From: Vitrella brassicaformis
Lineage: Eukaryota > Sar > Vitrellaceae
Assembly: GCA_001179505.1 (NCBI GenBank)
Contig: CDMY01000466.1
Span: 238,524 to 302,523, forward strand
Length of the DNA stretch: 64,000 nucleotides
Direction: 5' to 3'
Below, piece by piece: positions 11,701 to 21,187 of the stretch. Under the pieces are notes generated by a model, which searched no databases, was not told where the DNA came from, and saw only the letters and a list, made by a program, of their open reading frames with translations. Within the stretch, counting starts at the first letter, position 1; each line of letters opens with the position of its first letter. The translations under genes were made by a program, and so were the position numbers.

Positions 11701-14125
11701 GGCGGTGGAGGACGAGAAAGACGCGCTTCGGCTGCAGCTGGAAAACATGGAGACGGAACTCGAAACGGAGACCAACAGACGGTCAGTCAGGGCGAGAGGG
11801 AGGGAGGGGGATCAGGTACACGTGGCTATACGTCTGCCGGTCTGTTGCGCTTGCGTGTCAGTCGCGAGGCCGAGTCTCAGGTGCAGGAGGCCCAGCTGGA
11901 GGCGCGGACGTATAGAGAGAAATCCGAAATGTCCAGGTACTTGAAACAAACGAGTGGCGCAGCCAGCAGATGAGTCCGCCAACTCTCTGGGACTTTTCTA
12001 TGTGTGTGCATCCCTCCGTTCCGTGTGTCCATCGCTTGATTGACAGTGCGAGTTTGCGTACGATAACTGAGGAGCTGACCAAGACGCGCGACGCCGCCAA
12101 CAGACACAAACAAGAACTGGAGGACATTAAGTCACCCACATACACACCACACCACACCACACCATACCATGCCATCCGTCGCGTGTGTGTGTGTGTGTGT
12201 GTGTTTAGGTTGAGTATGCGTGGTCAGGAGGAGATGGACGAGCTGACGCGGGAACTGACCGAGCTCAGACAGAAGGAAAACGCATGGGAGTCAGTGAGGG
12301 AAAGACCGACAAACGTTCGAACAGCTGGTTGCACGTATCTCATCTGTCTGTCTTTCTTTCGGCCCACTCAATAGGATGGACGTCGACACCCTCAAGGGCG
12401 AGCTACATGCCGCCAGACGCCAGGCGGCGGAGGACACCACCGCACTGCAGCAGCGGCTACAACACGCCGAGACGGAGAAAGCCGACCTCGCAAACAAAAA
12501 GTGCCGCCGTGCATTGCAAGCGAAGAGAGCACTCTCTCTACTCTGGTTTCTGCACCTGTGTTCGGTTGGTTGTGTGTGTGAGTTTGCAGCGGTGAGCTGT
12601 TGAGGTCTTTGGATGACTTGCGGGCGGCCAACGCACAGATGACGGAGGCCATCTCGACCGAAAGGTGTCCTGTCCCCTGACCATCCATCCATCCATGAGA
12701 GCTGTGTCTGCGTGTGACTCGTGTGTGGCACGTATGACTGGACTGGCAGGTCCACCTCGGGTCGGCTTGGGGATGCGCTGCGGGCCGTCCAGGGCCGCAT
12801 ACACGACTTCCAACTCAGGCAGCCACACCACACCACACCACAAGAATGCATCCCCACTCCTCATTGTTCTGTCTGTCTGCACACGTGTGCATCAGGTCGA
12901 CGTGCAGCCAGTTGCGGAGCGACATCGAGGGCTCGGCCAGCCACATCAAACAAGGGCTGGCGTCGCTGCAGAGCGCCCTCGAGGAGCGTGTGGTGGCGGA
13001 GGTCGGCAGGGCACACAGACACGCCGACGCCCTCGCAACACAACTCAGCCAACGAGAGGTACTGGACGCCCGCCCTTCTCAGCTGATATGGATGGATGGA
13101 TGCGGTTTATCTATCTGTCTGTCTGTCTGTCTGTGTGTCCCTGTAGGAGTATGTGCGTCGCCTGGAGTGCGAGGTGCAGGAGGCTGGCATGGCCGAGGGC
13201 AGACTCAAACAACTCGAGGAGACCAACCAAAAGGTAAGGACGAACAGACAGACAGACAGACAGACCCACACGCACCCTAACAAGGCGACACGAGCACCCA
13301 TCCCATCCGGCAATCTCTGTGCTGTGTGCATCTTCTTCGTGCAGATGTTGTGTGAGTTGGAGTCGGCCAGGGGGCAGGCCGCCGAGGCCGCCGACCTCAG
13401 GGAAGAGGTATGTTCGCCAGCCAGCTCCCCGCACTCCCCGGCCCCAAACCGCCTGCTTGTCCGGGTCGTGTGCTGTGCGCCTCAGCTGTCGCGTGTCAAG
13501 AAGGAGCACGAGAAGGCCGAGGCGCAGATCGCAAAGCTCATCGGACAGCAGAACCTCGCGCAGAGAATCAAACACACACAAGATGTACGTGTGTATCTAC
13601 GTATGCATGGGAGACACACACACACACCTATACCCCCGTGCTCGTGTGTGTGCACAATAAGCAGATGAAGAAGGAGATCAACGTGCTGAAGGAGCAGCTG
13701 CTGAGAGAGCGGCAAGAGCGCGTCCGCTTCATGCAGGCTTACGGACAACAACCGGTCGGTATCACAACACACCACACCACTACAACCAGTGTGACCACCA
13801 CACACCTCCTTGTCTGTCTGTCTGTCTGTCTGTCTGTCAGGATGCGAGTCTGCTCAACGCCATCCGCCGTCTGGAGAAGGAGCGCAAAGAGCAGGAGGAC
13901 AACAACCTCCCGCCCCCACCGCCACCCGCAGCAGCAGTCGGCATGCACTCCCCCCTCCCGCCCACCTCCCCCGACAGCACCAGCCAACTGATGCCTCCAG
14001 TGCCCTCCCACCACCACCCCAGCAACCCGGGGCCCCGGCGCGAGACCGACGCGCGTACGGGGTCGACGAGGTATAACCTGCGGTCCAAGAGGTCACATAG
14101 CCAGGCACCCACGCCCAAGGGGTAA
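7277..14125 (+). CDS. Kinesin-12 (KIF15-like) plus-end motor with long coiled-coil tail
   Basis: This is a microtubule motor ATPase. The start MRRYQPCQSQNIQVGVRVRP is chosen because only this frame, with exon 1 (7277-7332) joined to exon 2 (7447-7580), yields the RVRPPL strand of the motor. Other kinesin landmarks are P-loop FAYGQTGSGKTYT (exon 7854-7941), switch I NRESSRSHA (8468-8542), switch II VDLAGCE (8782-8907), YRDSKLTFLLRNSLGG (9004-9114) and the neck-side FAQRAKKVRNNAVINEDIF (9373-9430). The motor is therefore at the N-terminus, about residues 10-346 of roughly 1,200. EDINKGVY and RAKKVRNNAVINED resemble KIF15/kinesin-12, which work on spindle and other bundled microtubules. The remainder is heptad-rich coiled coil, broken by an acidic E/D run (11530-11660). 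A P-rich, basic C-terminus ends at TAA 14123-14125. I count about 36 exons. Introns carry strong CA/TG repeats (see findings). Family confidence is high; subclass is moderate. Confidence 0.93.
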
Positions 14126-14737
14126 GCGACTAGTCAGGTCACCTGACTGAGTAGATAGCTGAGCTGAGAGAGGGGGGTGGGTGGGCCACGGGATGGACGG
14201 CTGCATGGCTACGTCCGTGATAGTGAGTGTGCGTGCGGACGGCCATCTTTCTGGCTTTCATGTGTGTGAGTGTTAGTATGAGCGTGGATTGGATTCGTGT
14301 GCGGAATTATCCGAGTGCATGTGAGGTGATGTGGGCTCGGTCACGGGGTCGGTCGGTCGGTCGGTCTGTCGGTCGGTGGTCGTGCCAGGAGCATATTCGA
14401 CTGCCCTCAATAAGTCCCGTCATGTAACTGTCTCTCTGTCTACATCGACCGACGCATATCGTCAGTCAGCCACATCCCATATGGCCATTCCATCCAACAC
14501 GAAAAACCACCCGCTGGCAGCACATCACATCACATGACATGACATCAGTCAGTCATCGCTAGCCAGCCAGCTGCTCACTCACTGTGTCGCTCTGCTCTCT
14601 CCCCTCGTTTGTTTGATGTGGATGACAGCCCCAAAAACTCACCCGTGAGCTTCGGCAGGCAGATACACGTCTCTATCGAATATGAACACACATGCCCCAT
14701 CTACCGGTTGAACGTTGGTTGCGCGGGCGCCATGGGC
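14126..14737. other. Tail-to-tail intergenic region with GGTC microsatellite
   Basis: This is 3' flank between the kinesin and the light-harvesting gene. It contains a GGTC tandem run at about 14346-14378 and ACATCACATGACATGACATC at about 14522-14546. No coding frame fits splice phase or a family, and no RNA gene is recognised. Confidence 0.6.
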
Positions 14738-15923
14738 TCAGAAGTAGGGGAAGCCCTTGTTGGTCAGCGCCGCCTGCGTCAGGATGCCTGATATCTGAAA
14801 GCACACACACCCCACCCCAAACACCACACACCACACCACACCCAACAGACCCATACACAAACAAGATGTGAACACGTGCCCGCCCCCCTGGTACCTACCG
14901 CGAGCATAGCGAGTCGTCCGTTCTTGATTTCCTTCTTCTGCATGTCCTTGACGAACTCGGGGCTCTTGTTCTTGCAGAAGCCCAAAGGGTCGAACCCAAA
15001 CTCTCCCGGCTGGCGGCCCGAACCATCGTACATCTGCACCACAGCCTGATACACACACACACACACACGCATCCCGCATCACACAGACATGGACACCATG
15101 GTGGTGTTCATTGTTTGTCTGTGTGTCTTACGATGGTTGAGAAGATCTCAGCGAAACTGATCCAGAGGAGGATCTGTGACATGGCGCCGTACTCGACCGC
15201 CTTGTTGTGCGCCTCCAGAGACGACACCTGGTGAACCTCACCTGCACAGCAACAAACACATACGCCCATTAACAGAAATCTCTCAGCTGCTTTTCCCTTG
15301 TGTGTGTACCGGGGAGCTTGAAGTACTCGGCGAAGATGTACCCCACTGTGGCGAGCATGCAGAGGCGGCCGTGCTTGATCTCAGCCTCACGGGCCCACCG
15401 AAGGTCCAGCCAGTTGCTGAAGCCAAAGGGGTCAAACCCGTCGTCAGCAGCCTGCACACACACACAGACACCAACCACACACACACACACACACGCAGAG
15501 CATGCAGCCGGCTGCATCTGCCATGTGTGTGAGGGGCTGACCATGGTGCCGTCGAGTCTGTAGGGTCGCGGCATGAATGGGATGGATTTGCTCATCTCCT
15601 TGGGGTACTTGTCGGGGTTGCGGGACGCTATCAGGTCAAAGTCAGTCAGCTCCTCCGTCGCAGGCCGGCGAGTCAGACCCCTTCGCAGAACACCGCTGCC
15701 CACGGGAGCAGCAGGGCCCACGAACGCACCCTGCAGCAGGGGGACTCACAGAGAAAGAAAGAGAGATGAAGATGCACCTTCATTCCAATGTAGAAGCGGC
15801 CAGCGTGTCGTGGATCTGTCTGTCCATGGCAGGCGAAGCATGCCTGCACCTCACCTGGTCTCTGCCATCAACAGCGGCCGCAAGAGCCACAAGGGCGCAG
15901 AGTGAGCAGATCTTGAGCATCAT
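14738..15923 (-). CDS. Light-harvesting chlorophyll-binding protein (FCP/LHC superfamily)
   Basis: This is a thylakoid antenna protein binding chlorophyll and carotenoid. Six exons fit in phase: 15923-15855, 15730-15542, 15451-15310, 15241-15132, 15045-14899 and 14794-14738. The first exon encodes a signal peptide ([20 protein letters not shown]), followed by a plastid-transit-like stretch starting GAFVGPAAP; this is the expected bipartite leader. The first pigment helix contains [20 protein letters not shown]; the third contains [13 protein letters not shown]. Both have the paired E...N/H-x-R chlorophyll ligands and salt bridge. [11 protein letters not shown] and [14 protein letters not shown] precede the two helices, as in FCP/LHCR proteins. 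The middle helix is [15 protein letters not shown]. Total length is about 235 residues, normal for the family. The gene lies head-to-head with an acyltransferase, 148 bp between starts. Clade within the red-lineage LHCs cannot be decided by eye. Confidence 0.95.
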
Positions 15924-16071
15924 CTTCGCCAGATCAGGTCAAGAGCGTGGCGTGTGCACTTTGACGTGGTGTGTGCACAAACTGCCTTCCTTCGCAATCA
16001 ATTTGCCAGCTCGCAGCAGATCTATTGGCTGCCCCTTTTACGGATGACCCGTAACCACCACGAGGCTCGGG
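15924..16071. promoter_or_regulatory. 148-bp divergent promoter region (LHC / acyltransferase)
   Basis: The start codons of the light-harvesting gene (minus) and of the acyltransferase (plus, if its first ATG is used) are 148 bp apart. Any light-responsive element of the LHC gene probably lies here and could also reach the acyltransferase. Confidence 0.45.
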
Positions 16072-18087
16072 ATGACATGTGGGGGGCGTGGCGTGTGCGG
16101 CTCGCCCGCCGCTCTGCCGCCCCTTCAGCGCAACCCTCTGGAGGCATCGGTTGTTAAAAGATGCTTCCGCTCTTTGCGAAGCCTGGCGCTTCTCGCATGG
16201 GGACTCGTCTACTTCGGTTCGCACCTCTGCTGCTGGGTGCTGCCCTCCACCATCTTGATGACGCTGTGGTCGTCGCGGCCCTATGACTTTCTCTTCGAGC
16301 GGCTCATCCAGACGTGGGCATGCTCCCTGACGCTGCTGAGGCTCTTCGACGTCTATGCGAGTGTCGAGCCGGGCGTGTACGAGGCCGTGAGGAGGGCCAG
16401 GGTGCGGATCATCGTGTCCAACCACCGGGCGGAGCTTGACCTGTGCAGTTTGCCCGCACTTATCGGTGGGCTGCACCCTGACAGCTGCGGGCAGCTATTC
16501 GCTATCGCCAACAGCTTCCTTGTGGAAATGGTGCGCATGGCACGCAGGAAAGGGAAAGCGAGCGGTGCCGTGCCAGTCACTGCACTGCCTCCCATGCATC
16601 CATCGTGTTGTGTGTCGTTTGTTCAGGTACCGTTCATCGGGTGGACGTATCACTATGGGGGCATTCTGTCGATATTCTACAACCAGAAGGAGCGCAACGC
16701 ACGCACACTTGACAAGGCACGCATACACACACACACACACAGACATTCACACACACACACACAGACAACAAAGGAGACTTCTTGCCTTGCCTTGCATGTC
16801 TGTCTGAACAGGTGGTTGATTTGCTCAAGAGCGGCAAGAAATCATGGTTCTTTTTCTTCCCCGAGGGCAACACATGGTCGCCAGCCAAAGCCAGGAAGGG
16901 CTCGGCCCAGCTACAGGCGCAAATCGCCAACCACACAGACAAGGAAGCGGCCGGCAGCCCCCCACAGCAGCAGCAGCAGCAGCAGAACGGCTTCCCAGCA
17001 CTGCTCAACGGCAATGGCGGCAGCAACTGCGAGACCACCGACAGCAGCGCGTCTTGGGTCAGCCAGAGGAGGCGAGTGCGGGGGGGCACGGTCGAGTCGA
17101 CGGCCGCTGACGGGAGTAGTGCGAGGCCTGAGGCGCCCAACCTGCTGCCGCTGTACTGGGGGTGCTATGACCGGCTGAGAGACGACCTGCCTGTGTCGGA
17201 TGACGTCTGCTGGTCAGTCAGCCAAGTGACACAGCAGCAGCCCAAGAGGCCTTCCTTGCAGAAATGCATGAAGGTGTTGTGTTTGTGGTGGTGGTTGTGG
17301 TGCTGTGTTGCTGCGGCAGGTTGGAGGTGACGAGTGCGATGCCTGACGTGCCCAACAGGCTGGCGTACACGTGGCGGCCGCCATGCACCCTCCTCGGACA
17401 CCCATCCTACCCCGACTACCTCATTATGCATGTCAGGTAAATCAGACACAGACAGACAGACAGACGACAGACCGCACCCACGGGCGGAACTCATTCACAA
17501 CTGTGGGTGTTAATGCTTGGCCATCCATCCATCCATCCGTGTGTCAGGTTGTGCAGTGCGTGTGACGTGTCCAGCCACGAGTCGCTGCAGAGGATGTGGG
17601 CACGGAAGAGCCAATACCTCGACAGGCTCGCCAATGGGGACTTGCACGTGTACGATGACAGCAAGCGCCTGCAGCAATGGACCAGACTCAGGTGCATTGC
17701 TTGCATGACATGAAGGAAACCAACACGCCACACATGCCTGTGATGCGTGTGTGTATCCGCTCCTGGATGTTGGTTTGGACGGACAGGTTTTGGACATGGT
17801 GGAACATATGGGGGCTCGGCGTCCCTCTGGCAGCGACCATCATCACCCTCGTCTACCCCCTGCTATCCCTCCTGTGGTGTGTGGTGACCTGCACCCTCCT
17901 CCTGACCGTCACATGGACGTGGACGCCCTACTACACGCCCCCCGTCAAGGCGCCATCGCCCTCGAGCACATCCCCGTCTACCCCGTCCAGCGGCGTCAAG
18001 ACGTCCGCATCGCTTATCGACGCGGCAAGAGACAAGGCAGCCACCGAGAGGGGAGGACGTCCGAGGTTCTTTCCGCAGGGAGAGTGA
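16072..18087 (+). CDS. 1-acyl-sn-glycerol-3-phosphate / lysophospholipid acyltransferase (AGPAT5/LCLAT1 type)
   Basis: This enzyme transfers an acyl chain from acyl-CoA to a lysophospholipid in the ER or an endomembrane. Six exons are supported: 16072-16530, 16627-16716, 16812-17212, 17320-17436, 17548-17691 and 17787-18087. Catalytic motif I is SNHRAELD (H-x4-D) and motif III is FFFFPEGNTW, with N where most members have T. N-terminal hydrophobic helices (LALLAWGLVYFGSHLCCWVL) and a long C-terminal pair of membrane helices (VPLAATIITLVYPLLSLLWC) fit the LCLAT1-like class. CTLLGHPSYPDYLIMHVR matches the late conserved region of that class. Two oddities are present. Exon 3 holds a low-complexity insertion of roughly 80-90 residues right after motif III, including a run of seven Q (about 16963-16986). 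The second intron appears to begin with GC (16717), not GT. The true ATG could be later than MTCGGRG. Confidence 0.9.
16717..16811 (+). other. Probable GC-AG intron inside the acyltransferase gene
   Basis: The exon before it ends RTLDK and the exon after it starts VVDLLKSGKK, both in phase 0. No GT occurs at a usable position after the conserved coding sequence, whereas AAG followed by GCACGC fits a GC donor. The 5' half is an almost pure CA repeat and the end is CTGAACAG. Confidence 0.6.
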
Positions 18088-18986
18088 TGGGAGTGAGTGG
18101 TCGGCGGCCGGCCGATTGACGGATGGATGGATGGATGGATGCCGACGCCACCTGCGTGTGCGTGGACGCGTTTGTTGTTTGCTTTTTGGTCGTTGGTTCC
18201 TGCATGCCTGCCTGCCTGCCTGCCTTTGTGTAGAGGAGAGAGAGAGCCGGTTGGCTGGACAGACAGGATTTGCTACGTAGGCAGCTGGCTGTGTGGTGTG
18301 GTGTGGTGTGGTGTCCGTGCGTCTGTCTGTCTGTCCATGTGTGTAGTCTGTAGGCTTCATAGCTGGAGGCGTGTCGACGGGTCGTGTATAGCTGGAGGTG
18401 TGTCGTGCGTGCGTACGTGCGGACGATGTGAAGGGACGCCGTCCACAACCCCCCCAACAAACAACCGCGAGACACAGGGGAGGGGAGGGGACACAGACGA
18501 CAGGCGTGCGTGTTTGGTGTTGTGTCTTGTGTTGAATGCTCGGATACGGCCTCGTCTCTTTAGAGTGCTCCCCGTCAACGTCGATGCCGGGAGTTGAGAG
18601 TTCACTCTCGACTCCCAGCATCATCGTGGATGGGTGGCCCCAGCTGAGAGGGGGACGGTGAAGAGCATTGCCTTGTGCCCGGATGGATGGATGGTGCATC
18701 GATTCGAGAGAGACGTCTGTATCTGTCTACCAGGACTTGGCAGATGGATGGATGGATGGATGAGACCATGTGACTGCACTCTTCAACGCGTGACCCAATT
18801 CGTCCGTTGGTTGGCTCGTTGGTTCGGTTATCGATCACACAGTATGCACACTGTAAAGCATGTAAGCATGTCCGTCCACACACACCCACACACACACACC
18901 GTGCGGCTGTCAACCACAACACACTTATGCAGCACACCCACTCTCTAGTCGTCTCTCTCTCTCTCGGTCCGTCCCGTCTGCATCAC
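18088..18986. other. Long tail-to-tail intergenic region rich in tandem repeats and one hairpin
   Basis: This is 899 bp between the acyltransferase stop and the nucleoporin stop. It holds GGAT runs at 18119-18141 and 18745-18762, a GCCT run at about 18204-18226, GTGGT repeats near 18294-18314, and the hairpin at 18583-18622. No frame with family or splice support was seen on either strand. Confidence 0.65.
18583..18622. repeat. 18-bp inverted repeat with 4-nt loop
   Basis: Bases 18583-18600 are complementary to 18605-18622 with only two imperfect positions (one C/A mismatch and one wobble or mismatch depending on strand). The loop is TTCA. The arms include GGGAGT and ACTCCC, with GATGC and GCATC at the outer ends. 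It lies 500 bp past the acyltransferase stop and 365 bp past the nucleoporin stop. Function is unknown: 3'-end structure, small RNA precursor or remnant of a mobile element are possible. Confidence 0.7.
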
Positions 18987-20329
18987 TCACACATCGAAGA
19001 GGTAATCCAGCAGCCAGGGCAGGAAGCCCGTCACCTGCAGCCAACAAGGCGCACGCATCCACGAACACATCACATCATACGCCTGGATGCTACGCCTCTT
19101 GTGTGGCTCAAGCTGACCTTCTTTGGCGCTGGGGGCTTGGCCAGTGCGTCGCTCGCACTGATCGAGGCGGCACCAAGCACACCGTTGGACAAACTGAGGC
19201 AGATGGAGGGATGGACGGACGGACGTGAGCCAGTGCAGGCGTGACGATTGTGGTGTGTTCTGTGTTGGGTCACTTGGTTTGTACGGCTGGAGCCTTCGAC
19301 GCAAAGCGGCTCGGCGAACCGAAATAGTTGCCCTGCCATCCACAACACATCATCACACCACACTGATTCAAATTCTTCGCCCGGTATACTTACGTCTTGC
19401 CGGCCCTTGAGGACGCCGACGAAGGTCCCCCGCGCCACTAACTGGCCGTTGAACTGACAACTAACGCACACACACACACACCACAGAGGACGGTTGTCAC
19501 TCACAGAGTCGTCCTTTGATCACTCTATGCTGTGCTGTGGTGTGGCGTGCCGACCACTGCTCGGCTAATCGGGGGTTGCGGAACCTATGAAACCAAACAG
19601 ACCACAACACACAGCGCACGCGATGGTCGATGGATGCGATGCATCTGTCTGCTGACATGTGGGTGGGTCGGGTGCTATGCTATGTCACTGACTTGATCCA
19701 GACATAGTTGCAGTCGCCCGCCGGCATCTCCGTGACCTCTATGGTGCCACACACCTGCTCCAAGCTGCTCCTGACAAGAGCCCACCCCGCCGGAAAGACA
19801 CCATATACCGTCACCCAGCAGTCCTCCGTGCCCCCAATACCACCGCCAACGCCACCACCACCAGCAGCTCCCTCCCCCCTGCTGGCAGACGCCGCCTTGT
19901 TCACTGTGGGGGGCGTCACAGGCGGCGGCACGGACGGCGTCACGTACAGCGGCGGTGTGTGTGTGTGAGCAGGGGGGGAGGGGGGGATGGCAGGGCCGCT
20001 GGCGAATGGCGAGCGGGACGATGTGTGGGAGGTGGTGAGCCTGCCTGTGACGGGGTCTGCGAATGGCCGCTGGGCTGATTCGGGGTAGCCGAGCCCGGGA
20101 GTCGGCTGCGGCACGGCGGCGAAGGAACCACCAAACGCCGGCGTCCCAGGCTGGTATGGTGGGGACAACTGTGTGATGGAACACAACACAGAGATGGATG
20201 GACGGACGGATGTCTAATTCCCGACCGATGCATCTCTCCCGTTCGTTCCCTGCTTACGTTGGGCGCTGAGTGCGGCGGTGTGACGGGCGCGTGAGACCAA
20301 AACCGGGGAATGTCATCCTCCTCGGCCAT
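18987..20329 (-). CDS. NUP35: Nup35/Nup53-like nucleoporin (MPPN domain)
   Basis: This is a nuclear pore inner-ring protein that bridges scaffold nucleoporins and the membrane. The start ATG at 20327-20329 gives MAEEDDIPRFWSHAPVTPP, followed by a low-complexity P/S/T/G-rich region with FG-type spacing (GGSFAAVPQP, exon about 20170-19695). The RRM-like MPPN fold begins TEDCWVTVYGVFPAGWALV and continues CGTIEVTEMPAGDCNYVWIK. After an exon near 19575 with FRNPRLAEQW comes FNGQLVARGTFVGVLKGRQD (ending at about 19395), matching the last strands of Nup35 MPPN. The gene ends PKK and then VTGFLPWLLDYLFDV (exon 19034-18987), equivalent to the C-terminal membrane-binding amphipathic helix of Nup53/Nup35. 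Exon joins between 19690 and 19455 are not fully resolved. A noncoding or coding exon may lie upstream because the open frame continues to about 20419 without an ATG. Assignment is by remembered family pattern. Confidence 0.75.
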
Positions 20330-20599
20330 CGGTCTCACAAAGGTGCTATGAGTCGCTGGGCACACACAGTAATCACAGATCTGCGTCAGCCGATACTTGC
20401 CCGTAGCAATGGAGTCCACTAATCAACTGTAGCTTGTGCTTATAAGCGGGGAACGAGCAATTTGTGCGGGAGCGATTCTGCGAGCTTAAAGGAGAAGCGA
20501 AGAAGGCGCTTGATGATGAGGAGAGATCTGCGTCGAGGAATCTGTGTGTGAAGCGGCGCCCAGCTCCCTTGAGTTGATTCGGTCAATCCATCGGTCAGG
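20330..20599. promoter_or_regulatory. 270-bp divergent promoter region (nucleoporin / VPS53)
   Basis: This separates the two start codons. It includes GTGCTTATAAGCGGGG at about 20434-20449, whose TATAAG core could serve as a TATA-like element; this is speculative. The open frame extending left from the nucleoporin start lies in its nucleoporin-proximal part. Confidence 0.4.
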
Positions 20600-21153
20600 A
20601 TGCTCAACCCGTTCAGCAGAGAAGGAGGTACGTACGGGTGGGTGAGAGCCGGGGATGAAAGACAGACAGCACCAGAATGACGGCGGATGGGTGCCGAAGG
20701 AACAGAAGCAGGCAGCACCTTTGGCAGTGCATATCTGTGTGTGTGTGTTTCGTTCAGAGGGTTCTCTGAATGTGACTGGGTCATCGACAGCGTCGGCAGA
20801 TCCGCTTGACGATCCCAACTTTGACCCCATCGACTACATCAACAAGAAATTCCCAAATGGTGCGCTGAATGAATACCTCACACACTATGATTGACCTATG
20901 GTTTGAGGGATGCGTGTGTGTATGTGCGTGTGTGTCCTGCCCTCATGTGATTCCCATGTGCAGAGCAGAGTTTGTCCAAGATCGATCACTTCATCGGGGA
21001 GCTGCAGGAGGAGGTCAAGTCGCTGGACCAGCAGATACTCGTGGCTGTCAGGAAGCAGGCCACGTCCAGCGCTGACACGCAGAGGGACCTCGCCGACGTG
21101 CAGACCGCCATACAGGTAGTTAGTGTGGTGTGCACTGATTGATCATGATATAG

Positions 21154-21187
<34 letters not shown>

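Noticed and set aside
13800-13840. CTGT/GACA and GGAT tandem runs throughout as CRISPR or satellite arrays
   Set aside because: They are 4-bp microsatellites without unique spacers, mostly inside introns of a eukaryotic genome.
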